From assembly GCA_018715585.1 (NCBI GenBank), contig DVLH01000287.1:1-8647 (forward strand): 8,647 bases of DNA, written 5' to 3'. The notes below the pieces were generated by a model. That model ran no database searches, was not told the DNA's origin, and saw only the letters and a program-made list of their open reading frames with translations. The stretch's first letter is position 1. Every line of letters begins with the position of its first letter. The position numbers and the translations under genes are program-made. This document shows positions 1 to 6,165 of this stretch, piece by piece. The DNA comes from Candidatus Aphodomonas merdavium. Its GTDB lineage: Bacteria; Bacillota; Clostridia; Christensenellales; Aristaeellaceae.

Positions 1-3000
1 TTGAAGACAAATTTGTCAGTGAACGACATTGTATTATCACACGGAACGCGGAGGGCTATGAGTTCAAGGACATCAGCAAAAACGGAAGTTTCGTCAATGG
101 CCGCCGCATCCTTGGGCAGAGCATCCCTCTGCGCACGGGCGATATCGTGTCCTTGGCCTGTGGTTTTCGCTTGGCGTTTTTCGGCGAATATTTTGCCGTC
201 AATGCAGGAGGGACGCTTAAAGCCGTTCAAAAAGAGCCAGTAACGTCGCGCATCCATTACGATCCAACGATCGCTGCTCCGGCATATGTGCGGATTGCAC
301 GGCCGCCGCATTTTTATCCTGCGCTTGAACCGGCCAGCTACCAAGTGGAGCCGGCTCCTGTGGCAGAGGAAGGCGACAAGCAGCCGCTACTCATTACTAT
401 TGGCCCATCGTTGACCATGAGTTTGCCCATGCTCATGGGAAGTTTCCTGGCGGGGACAAGCAGCTACGCGAAAGCCGGCGTTATCATGATGGCCACATCT
501 TCTGCCTTGGCGGTCGGTTGGACGTTGGTCAACCACATCTATCGCAAACGCCAGAGCCAGCGGGTCTTTCTGGAGCGGATGGATGACTATATCGAACGCC
601 TGGGGAACTTCGAAGAGGAAGCCGAACGGCGCATGGATGATATGGTCGCCGCTCTGTTGAAAATGCACCCCTCCGCCCAGGAATGTTGCGACTTCGCTTT
701 GCAGCGCTCTACGCATCTTTGGCAGAATATGCCAAGTACGGCGGCGTTCCTGTCGCTGCGCCTGGGGTTGGGAATGTTGCGCCTGCCATGTGAGATCGTC
801 GCACCGAAGCTAAAAATGGGAGAAAAGCCCCAGGGAATCGCAAATGCCCCTTACGAGGCGGCGGAGCGGCTGAACAAGCTATACCGCGGGCCTGTATGCT
901 TTCCTATGGAGGAGAAAAGGCCGGTTGGCATCATTTATACCCAAAAGACGATTGAGTACGTGCAGAGCCTGCTGCTGCAACTGGTCTGCCTAAACAGCTA
1001 TATAGATTGCCGGCTCGCGATCCTGGGAGAAGAAGGTTCCGATGCACGCTGGAGAGGGATGCGTTTCCTTCCGCACGTAGCCTTTGAAAACGATCCTTCG
1101 CAGCATATGGTAGCGACAAGCGCCGAGGCAAAACGCTCGCTTTTGCGCGACCTTTCCGATCTTTTACAGTACCGCGCCGGACGGGCGCAAGCCGGCGGCG
1201 AGGAGGCCGCAGTACCGCGCTATATCGTCGTCTGTGAGGACAGCGACCTGTGGGCAGATAACCCTTTTTTCCGCATCGCCATGCAGGAGGGACTGGGTTT
1301 TTGTATGGCTGTGCTCTCGAGGACGCACGAGACGCTACCAAAGGAGTGTTCGCGCATAATCGATCTGAGTGGCGCCGAAGAAGGCGCGATCTACGACCGC
1401 GTCCAGGGCACGCAGACTCGGTTCAAGCCGGAACAGGTGCAAAGGGAGCAGTTGCAGGCTGCCTTTGCCGCCCTTGTGCCCCTGCGTGACAATGAACAGG
1501 CAAACAGCAGCGCGATCCCGGGAAAAGTCGATTTTCTGGAATCCTTCGGCGTACGCACGGCACGCGAGCTGGAGATATGGCGCAGCTGGAATACGCAGAG
1601 CACAAGCCGCAGTATCGAGGCCAATATCGGCTTCAGAGCGGGAGCTCGGCCGTTCTTGCTGGATATCTCCGACAAGGCGCACGGCCCGCATGGCCTTGTT
1701 GCTGGCACGACCGGCTCCGGCAAGAGCGTACTTTTGCAGACCATCGTCCTTTCACTTGCGGTGAAATATTCGCCCACAGAACTTCAATTCATCCTGATCG
1801 ACTACAAGGGCGGCGGCGCATTCGCCTGCTTCTACGACCTTCCACACGTCGTCGGGCTAATTGATAACCTGAACGGCCGCAGGACAGTATTGCGCGCTCT
1901 GGCCTCGGTCAATGGCGAGATACTGCGCCGGCAGGCAATCTTTAAACGCCTCGGCGTCAGCGATATCAATGACTATATTCGCCTACACAATCCTGATCCA
2001 TCGCTGCCGCCGCTTTCTCACATCGTCATCATCATCGACGAATTTGCCGAGCTTAAGGAAGAAATGCCGGAGTTTATCGAAGAGCTGATCTCCGTTTCCC
2101 GCATCGGGCGTTCCATGGGAATCCATCTGATCCTCGCTACGCAGAAACCGTCTGCATCTGTGAGCGGTGAGATATGGAGCAACGCGCGTTTCCATATTTG
2201 CCTGCGCGTTCAGACGCGCGAAGATTCGATGGAGATGCTCCACCGTCCCGATGCGGCGTTTATCAAAGGAATGGGCAGCGGTTTTGCGCAGGTAGGAAAC
2301 GACGAGATATTCGAACAGATCCAGGCTTCATACAGCGGTGCGGCCTACGATCCGGGCGCTTTGCCACAAGGGGAACGCCCGCATCTGCTTGATGAACGCG
2401 GCGCGTTTGCCCAGTTCGCCCGCATAGAGGAAAGGAACCGCGTTGAAGGATCGGGGTTGTCGCAAATGGAGGCCGTATTGCGGGAGATATGCGCGGTTAC
2501 CCGCGGGCATGCAAGTTTGCGCATCCGCGGACAGCTTTGGCGCGACGAACTGCCAAACATATTGCCGGCAGAGTTGGTCGGGACTGTTCTCTCCTCTGTA
2601 AAGACAGGCGCTTTTCCTCGCCGCCTGCTCGTCCCCTTTGGACTGGAGGACGATATAACCCGGCAGGAACAGCCGCCCGCCTGTGTCGATCTTTGCAAGA
2701 CGCCTGTTATCGCCGTTGTTGGCGGCGCCGCCAGCGGCAAAACGGCGTTTTTGCAAACATTTGTTTATAGCATTTGCCGCAACTATCGCCCTGATGAAAT
2801 CCAGGTTTGCATAGTCACCTTTGGCGGCGCACAGTTCGAAGAACTATCCGGATATCCCAATGTAATTGGCGTTATCCGCGGTGCGCAGAACTCTACACTA
2901 TGGCAGTTGCGCTGCGAACTCCGCCGCGCGATCGAGAACAGGCAGGCGCTTTTTGATGCTGCCCGGACAACGAACTTCGCTGGTTATATCGAAGCGCGAC

Positions 3001-4265
3001 GTGCGGATGGCGCGCTGCAGCCCTTGTCTGCGCTGGTGGTTGTCATCGACAGGATTGGCCAGCTATTGAATACGCTCTCTGATAGCGATCAGGCCCAACT
3101 GATCGACCTGTTTAAGACATCTGCCAGCTATGGCGTATACTTCTGCTTTTCTGCGATTGAAAAGACAGAGATGCCTTATACACTGCGCGAGAGCGCGTTT
3201 TGCATACCGTTGAGACAAAATTCGCTGAGTGATTACAGCAGCCTTTTGGGGGAATTTCGTTTCCCGCCAAACGCTATTTTACCGCTGGAGACGCCGGGGC
3301 GCGGTATGCTCTTGGAGGATGGGGAGGTCCGCGAGTTTCAGTGCGCCCTGGCTTTTGGCGAGCGCAGCGATGCGGCGCGCAACCGCAGGCTTTTAGAAGA
3401 TGGTATCGTTTGTGCGCAGGGCATCGAGGTGGTGCCAGCGATCCGCATTACCCCCGTACCGCGACCTATGGATGCGCGGGCACTTTGGAAAATTGCCAGC
3501 GATGGGCCTTTTGCGAAGGGCTTTTGCCTGCCGATCGCTCTGAGACAACCGGAGCTCACCCCGGTTTGGCTTGATCCATGGAAGACGCATATGGTCTTTG
3601 TATTTGGCAAACATGCGACTGGAAAGACCGCCCTGCTCAAGTCGCTTGCCACCCTACGCTGCGGCGAACATGGAAGCGAAACATATGTGCTGCATATGGG
3701 TGAGGAATGGCCGGGTGTCGCAACACGGTTGAACGCGCGTTGCCTGCATGTCGGCAATGCTTCCGAACAGGAGTGGGATGTATGGCTCACAGCTCTGACC
3801 GATGTCCTGCAGGAGAGAAACGCGCGGCGCAAGACGTTCCCCGGCTATGAGTCCGCCTCCAACGAACGGGCGATCTGCGCGCGGTTTGCACCGTTGACGC
3901 TGATCCTTGACGATACCGAACGTTGGTATGGAAAACTCCGTCTGCCGCCAGACCTCGCAGGATATATGAAGTCGATTTATGAAAAAGGGCGCAGATACAA
4001 CATCGCCGTATTTTCCGCCTGTGCCTCCAACGGCAATTCTTCGGCTCTTCCTTCGCCTGAGATTACAGAGCTGAAGAACCGTTCGCTTGGCGTCGCTCCA
4101 GGCAACACGCTGGTCAACTGCGACCCCTGGGGTGTAGACCTTCCCTATTTGAAGGAGAACCAGGCGATGCGCCCGGGGGAAGGTTTCCTGATTCTGCAAG
4201 GGCAAAGCGTGCGCGCTGTCTTGCCCGGAGATGTGAGAGGAGCATATGGAACAGATCAAAATTGA
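1..4265 (+). CDS. essC: EssC/YukB-type T7SSb motor ATPase, 5'-truncated by the window edge
   Basis: This is the membrane-bound FtsK/SpoIIIE-family ATPase that drives type VIIb secretion. The first full codon is at base 3 and 1420 residues are visible; numbering here counts from that codon. Residues 1-62 form an FHA domain. Two hydrophobic segments follow (about 129-150 and 158-180), ending in a basic RKR stretch. About 185-480 is a degenerate D0 region with a Walker-B-like YIVVCEDSD (407-415) and no P-loop. D1 carries HGPHGLVAG followed by GTTGSGKS (568-575), Walker B IIIDE (D679-E680) and the family signature LIDYKGGG. D2 has GGAASGKT (907-914), but its Walker B reads VVVIDR (D1016-R1017) without the usual acidic partner. 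D3 has GKHATGKT (1202-1209) and LILDD (1300-1304). Homologues are about 1480 residues with two N-terminal FHA domains, so roughly one FHA domain is missing upstream. The GTG at 147 is not the start, because it would cut the FHA domain. Identification is secure. Confidence 0.97.
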   Translation, partial: EDKFVSERHCIITRNAEGYEFKDISKNGSFVNGRRILGQSIPLRTGDIVSLACGFRLAFFGEYFAVNAGGTLKAVQKEPVTSRIHYDPTIAAPAYVRIARPPHFYPALEPASYQVEPAPVAEEGDKQPLLITIGPSLTMSLPMLMGSFLAGTSSYAKAGVIMMATSSALAVGWTLVNHIYRKRQSQRVFLERMDDYIERLGNFEEEAERRMDDMVAALLKMHPSAQECCDFALQRSTHLWQNMPSTAAFLSLRLGLGMLRLPCEIVAPKLKMGEKPQGIANAPYEAAERLNKLYRGPVCFPMEEKRPVGIIYTQKTIEYVQSLLLQLVCLNSYIDCRLAILGEEGSDARWRGMRFLPHVAFENDPSQHMVATSAEAKRSLLRDLSDLLQYRAGRAQAGGEEAAVPRYIVVCEDSDLWADNPFFRIAMQEGLGFCMAVLSRTHETLPKECSRIIDLSGAEEGAIYDRVQGTQTRFKPEQVQREQLQAAFAALVPLRDNEQANSSAIPGKVDFLESFGVRTARELEIWRSWNTQSTSRSIEANIGFRAGARPFLLDISDKAHGPHGLVAGTTGSGKSVLLQTIVLSLAVKYSPTELQFILIDYKGGGAFACFYDLPHVVGLIDNLNGRRTVLRALASVNGEILRRQAIFKRLGVSDINDYIRLHNPDPSLPPLSHIVIIIDEFAELKEEMPEFIEELISVSRIGRSMGIHLILATQKPSASVSGEIWSNARFHICLRVQTREDSMEMLHRPDAAFIKGMGSGFAQVGNDEIFEQIQASYSGAAYDPGALPQGERPHLLDERGAFAQFARIEERNRVEGSGLSQMEAVLREICAVTRGHASLRIRGQLWRDELPNILPAELVGTVLSSVKTGAFPRRLLVPFGLEDDITRQEQPPACVDLCKTPVIAVVGGAASGKTAFLQTFVYSICRNYRPDEIQVCIVTFGGAQFEELSGYPNVIGVIRGAQNSTLWQLRCELRRAIENRQALFDAARTTNFAGYIEARRADGALQPLSALVVVIDRIGQLLNTLSDSDQAQLIDLFKTSASYGVYFCFSAIEKTEMPYTLRESAFCIPLRQNSLSDYSSLLGEFRFPPNAILPLETPGRGMLLEDGEVREFQCALAFGERSDAARNRRLLEDGIVCAQGIEVVPAIRITPVPRPMDARALWKIASDGPFAKGFCLPIALRQPELTPVWLDPWKTHMVFVFGKHATGKTALLKSLATLRCGEHGSETYVLHMGEEWPGVATRLNARCLHVGNASEQEWDVWLTALTDVLQERNARRKTFPGYESASNERAICARFAPLTLILDDTERWYGKLRLPPDLAGYMKSIYEKGRRYNIAVFSACASNGNSSALPSPEITELKNRSLGVAPGNTLVNCDPWGVDLPYLKENQAMRPGEGFLILQGQSVRAVLPGDVRGAYGTDQN
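3..188 (+). other. FHA domain of EssC at the window edge
   Basis: Reading the essC frame back to base 3 gives a recognisable forkhead-associated core. S6-x-x-H9 (SERH) is followed by a beta strand (CIIT), then DISKNGSFVNG (residues 23-33) and PLRTGDIVSL (42-51), before the domain ends near FFGE (59-62). In FHA domains the SxxH and NG loops contact phosphothreonine. The GR loop that carries the other key residue would lie upstream. Its position next to the transmembrane pair suggests it is the second of two FHA domains in EssC. This segment proves that the gene begins outside the window. Confidence 0.9.
387..542 (+). other. Transmembrane hairpin of EssC
   Basis: Two hydrophobic stretches (in-window residues about 129-150 and 158-180) are separated by a short polar turn (TSSYAK). 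The second ends in YRKRQSQR, a positive cluster expected to stay in the cytoplasm. This matches the EssC arrangement in which cytosolic FHA domains precede a two-helix membrane anchor and the ATPase domains follow, also in the cytosol. The exact helix ends are estimated by eye. Confidence 0.8.
4235..4242 (+). promoter_or_regulatory. Ribosome binding site inside the end of essC
   Basis: GAGAGGAG lies three bases before the ATG at 4246 and within the last essC codons. With the 20-base overlap it implies that the EsaB-like gene is translationally coupled to essC. Confidence 0.7.
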
Positions 4266-4500
4266 ATTATACCTGGTCGGAACGGATACATGCATGGATT
4301 ATCTGCTTCCGCTCAATCGTCCGTTGTGCGAATTTCTGGAAGAGATGGCTGTGCAGGCTGAAAGTATGGATGCCTCCCTTTCCTTTGATCGCACGCAGCC
4401 ATGGATGCTTTGCGACATGGAACGCCATCTGCTGCTCGATCCGCAAAAATCGCTTGCAGAGTTGGGCGTACGCAACGGTGCGTGCCTGTCGCTTTGCTGA
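4246..4500 (+). CDS. esaB: EsaB/YukD-like ubiquitin-fold T7SS protein
   Basis: This 84-residue protein matches the length of YukD and EsaB (about 80 residues), cytosolic beta-grasp proteins needed for or regulating T7SSb activity. The pattern also fits: an N-terminal strand (IKIELYLVG), a short turn and second strand (DYLLPLNRP), a helix (LCEFLEEMAVQAES), and a C-terminal segment in which LAELGVRNGACLSL resembles the ubiquitin-like ending LxxLGVxxGxxLxL. There is no C-terminal di-glycine, so it is not expected to be conjugated to other proteins. Its ATG overlaps the last 20 bases of essC. In S. aureus and B. subtilis the equivalent gene lies before essC/yukB, whereas here it follows. The family call rests on size, pattern and context; the sequence is divergent. 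Confidence 0.85.
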   Translation: MEQIKIELYLVGTDTCMDYLLPLNRPLCEFLEEMAVQAESMDASLSFDRTQPWMLCDMERHLLLDPQKSLAELGVRNGACLSLC

Positions 4501-4519
4501 ATAACATAAACGGTACAGG

Positions 4520-4528
4520 AAGGGGTGA
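4520..4528 (+). promoter_or_regulatory. Ribosome binding site that decides the first DUF4176 start
   Basis: AAGGGGTGA resembles the anti-16S consensus with one base missing. It sits five bases before the GTG at 4534. The in-frame GTG at 4525 lies inside this site and has only a crowded upstream purine run, so 4534 is the better start. Confidence 0.6.
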
Positions 4529-4533
4529 ACCCT

Positions 4534-4860
4534 GTGATTGGAGACAAGGAACATTTTTACCCGCTCGGCACCGCTGTACGGCTGAAGAACAACAGCGATA
4601 TTTTCGTGATCATCGGCCTGATGCCGCAGCTGACCGAAGGCGTTGTCGCAGACTATCTGGCCGTGCGCTATCCCTGTGGGTATGAGGCTTCGCCGGAATC
4701 GCAGTTTGCCTTCAACGCCGAAAGCGTCGCCGAGGTAGTCGCTGACGGCTATCGTGACGAAGGCTTCAACAGGTTGAAAGAAAACCTCTCGCAGCTCGAA
4801 CAACTCGCTCGCACTCCCGTTAAACCGGTAGCTAGCGGCAAAGGGCCTATTCTGGAGTAA
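4534..4860 (+). CDS. DUF4176 family T7SS-associated protein, copy 1
   Basis: This 108-residue protein starts at GTG (an upstream GTG at 4525 would add three residues). It shows the DUF4176 pattern: FYPLGTAVRLKN, then a hydrophobic strand (FVIIGLMP), DYLAVRYPCGY, an FAFNAESVAEVVADGY stretch, and a closing helix. DUF4176 genes recur in T7SSb loci beside WXG100 and LXG substrates; their biochemical role is not settled as far as I know. No signal peptide or membrane segment is visible, so it is probably cytosolic. A divergent second copy lies at 6929-7240, and the two align through PLG/PIG, the G(L/Y)xP strand, DYxAVxYPxG and the later GY. It starts 33 bases after the EsaB-like gene, within the same operon. 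A chaperone or adaptor role for the neighbouring substrates is inference. Confidence 0.85.
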   Translation: MIGDKEHFYPLGTAVRLKNNSDIFVIIGLMPQLTEGVVADYLAVRYPCGYEASPESQFAFNAESVAEVVADGYRDEGFNRLKENLSQLEQLARTPVKPVASGKGPILE

Positions 4861-4875
4861 AAAGGAGGAAACGAC

Positions 4876-5118
4876 ATGAGCCGCAGATACGACAGCGACG
4901 ATATGATGCGGGCCATCAACGCCCTGGACTCGGCCATCAGCGAGGTCAGTTCCGCCATCAACAAGCTTGATAGCATCAGCCTGGGCAGCCTCACCGGTAA
5001 TACGCGCAATGCCATGCAGGAGCAGCTCAACAGTCAGCGCGACCTTCTCAACGCACAGTTGAAAACGCTACAGCAATCCCGCTCGACCATCCAGTCCAAG
5101 TGGCAAGCCCTGCAATGA
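4876..5118 (+). CDS. Small helical T7SS-locus protein without WXG (80 aa)
   Basis: A strong AAGGAGG site (4862-4868) lies seven bases before the ATG and 15 bases separate it from the preceding gene. The product is 80 residues and almost wholly predicted helical: helix 1 about residues 8-33 (MMRAINALDSAISEVSSAI), a glycine-containing break (LGSLTGNT, about 36-43), and helix 2 about 44-78 rich in Gln and Leu. The shape is a helical hairpin of WXG100 size. No WxG is present in the turn, no YxxxD follows the second helix, and there is no signal peptide. Small helical partners of LXG effectors (Lap-type proteins) have this build, so a substrate-partner role is plausible. I do not recognise the exact family. 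Confidence 0.8.
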   Translation: MSRRYDSDDMMRAINALDSAISEVSSAINKLDSISLGSLTGNTRNAMQEQLNSQRDLLNAQLKTLQQSRSTIQSKWQALQ

Positions 5119-5136
5119 CGAAAAGGGGGAAATCAT

Positions 5137-5433
5137 ATGGCAAACTGGCAAATCGTTACAGAAAAGGCTGACCAGGCCGCCCAACAGATACAGTCCAGTG
5201 CCGCCACGGTCAACAAACTGATTGAGCAGTATACGGCGGCAAAAGCCCAGCTGTTTTCAGATTGGGAAGGGTCGATGAAGGACGAATTTGTCCAACAGAC
5301 CGGCGTCAACTTTGAGAGCCTCTGCTCCGCGTTGGTTAAAAGCCTGCAAGCGCTTGCCACAGATGTAACCAGCAGCAAACAGGAACACCTGAAGAGGGAT
5401 GAAGACGGCGCAAACATCATTCGCGGGCAATAG
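5137..5433 (+). CDS. WXG100 family protein (EsxA/YukE-like)
   Basis: This 98-residue protein has the classic WXG100 build: helix 1 (about 5-40, with alternating Ala/Gln/Leu), the WEG turn (W43-E44-G45) inside SDWEGSMKDEF, and helix 2 to about residue 82. WXG100 proteins are exported as helical-hairpin dimers by T7SS and in Firmicutes usually form homodimers. The usual YxxxD/E export motif after helix 2 is represented here by H84-L-K-R-D88, with His in place of Tyr. The tail (about 89-98) is short and polar. An AAGGGGGA site lies six bases before the ATG. It is the only gene of this block with a true WxG and so the best candidate for the EsxA-type substrate of the system. Confidence 0.92.
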   Translation: MANWQIVTEKADQAAQQIQSSAATVNKLIEQYTAAKAQLFSDWEGSMKDEFVQQTGVNFESLCSALVKSLQALATDVTSSKQEHLKRDEDGANIIRGQ

Positions 5434-5439
5434 GAGGTG
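5432..5439 (+). promoter_or_regulatory. Near-consensus ribosome binding site overlapping a stop codon
   Basis: AGGAGGTG begins inside the TAG stop of the WXG100 gene (5431-5433) and precedes the ATG at 5445 by five bases. Stop and site share bases, which favours re-initiation and matched output of the two proteins. Confidence 0.75.
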
Positions 5440-5444
5440 GTCGC

Positions 5445-5720
5445 ATGGCACGGGTCAATATCAATGCCTTTACAGAGGCGGTCAACAATTACAGCGCTAT
5501 TGTCAGCGCTTTGGATTTGGAAATCGGAAAGCTCAACGAGGCGGCGACGGCTCTCAAGTCGGGTATTTCCGGCGACGAGGCAGGCACGCAGGCTCTGTAT
5601 TCCGATCTTTCTAAGCGGCAGGAAGATGTGGCGGCGGCGATTTCGTCGATCAAGTCCGTTATCGCCAAAATACAGACGACGCACGAAAGCTACATCCGCA
5701 AGCTTGGCATTTTGAGCTAA
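5445..5720 (+). CDS. WXG100-like helical hairpin protein without WXG (91 aa)
   Basis: The 91-residue product is WXG100-sized with two long predicted helices (about 8-38 and 46-82) split by a glycine-rich turn, SGISGDEAG (39-47), where WxG would normally be. The C-terminus reads HESYIRKLGILS, so a Tyr stands after helix 2 (Y83) but the residue four positions later is Leu rather than Asp/Glu. There is no signal peptide or membrane segment. The gene starts 11 bases after the WXG100 gene. It may be a heterodimer partner of the neighbouring WXG100 protein or a Lap-like targeting partner of the larger hairpin proteins downstream. The exact family is not recognised. Confidence 0.82.
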   Translation: MARVNINAFTEAVNNYSAIVSALDLEIGKLNEAATALKSGISGDEAGTQALYSDLSKRQEDVAAAISSIKSVIAKIQTTHESYIRKLGILS

Positions 5721-5733
5721 AAAGGGGCGCGCC

Positions 5734-6138
5734 ATGGCAAGATATACCTATAGCGACGCCGAAATGGACGCCATCATTGAAACCTTCGCTCGTTCCCGGC
5801 AAGCGTTTGTGCTTGTGCACGAGTCCATTTCCCAGGCGCTGGGCATACTGCGCAACATCAACTCGGCGGGAGGAGACCTCAGCTCCGCCGTAGACGGTAC
5901 CGTGCTGGGCAACGTCAATCAGACGCTGAATCAGGCCGACGCCGTTCTGGAGAGTCTAACTGGGCTGCTCGGCCGTCTAAATGAGGCGCGAGCATTGCTT
6001 TCCAGGCCAGGCACGCGCCCCGACAACGAGGATACGCCCCCGTATGCCCGCACGGCCATGGCAAATGGCATGCAGAAGCACGAGGGAATGGCTTCGGATG
6101 GCCTGCTCAGGGAGTTGACGAACAACCTGCTCGAATAA
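5734..6138 (+). CDS. SAGGDL/GTVLGN hairpin protein, short paralogue (134 aa)
   Basis: I do not recognise a named family. Residues 1-89 align without gaps to the next gene product, with about 29 identities counted by hand. They begin with Y4-x-Y6-x-D8, then helix 1 (about 9-42), the turn motif SAGGDL (44-49) and GTVLGN (55-60), then helix 2 (about 61-89). This glycine-rich turn sits where WXG100 proteins carry WxG, so the domain looks like a WXG100-style hairpin with a different turn. After residue 90 comes a Pro/Asp-rich linker (SRPGTRPDNEDTPP) and a short tail ending LLRELTNNLLE. No signal peptide is visible. The ATG follows AAGGGG and lies 13 bases after the previous stop. It is probably a substrate, or a partner of the longer paralogue. 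Confidence 0.85.
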   Translation: MARYTYSDAEMDAIIETFARSRQAFVLVHESISQALGILRNINSAGGDLSSAVDGTVLGNVNQTLNQADAVLESLTGLLGRLNEARALLSRPGTRPDNEDTPPYARTAMANGMQKHEGMASDGLLRELTNNLLE

Positions 6139-6165
6139 TCGCCGCAAAAGAAGGAGGAACGGCGC

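Noticed and set aside
147..149. GTG at 147 as the start of essC
   Set aside because: It lies inside the FHA domain, and the same frame continues to the window edge with conserved FHA residues before it.
1..243. 80-residue frame starting with TTG at base 1
   Set aside because: The essC frame is also open here and encodes a clear FHA domain joined to the rest of EssC, while this frame gives a Ser/Arg-rich protein with no recognisable features.
3654..4295. 213-residue minus-strand open frame
   Set aside because: It lies antisense to the conserved D3 ATPase domain of EssC and shows no recognisable domain.
5726..5737. GGCGCGCC directly followed by ATGG, resembling adjacent AscI and NcoI cloning sites
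   Set aside because: The flanking genes are continuous in style, spacing and content with the rest of the operon, so a vector junction is unlikely. A GC-rich 8-base palindrome can occur by chance.
6140..6164. CGCCG/CGGCG inverted repeat with the AAGGAGG ribosome binding site in its loop
   Set aside because: A 5-base stem with a 15-base loop is weak and expected by chance in this composition. It does not cover the site and has no T-run, so it is neither a convincing regulator nor a terminator.
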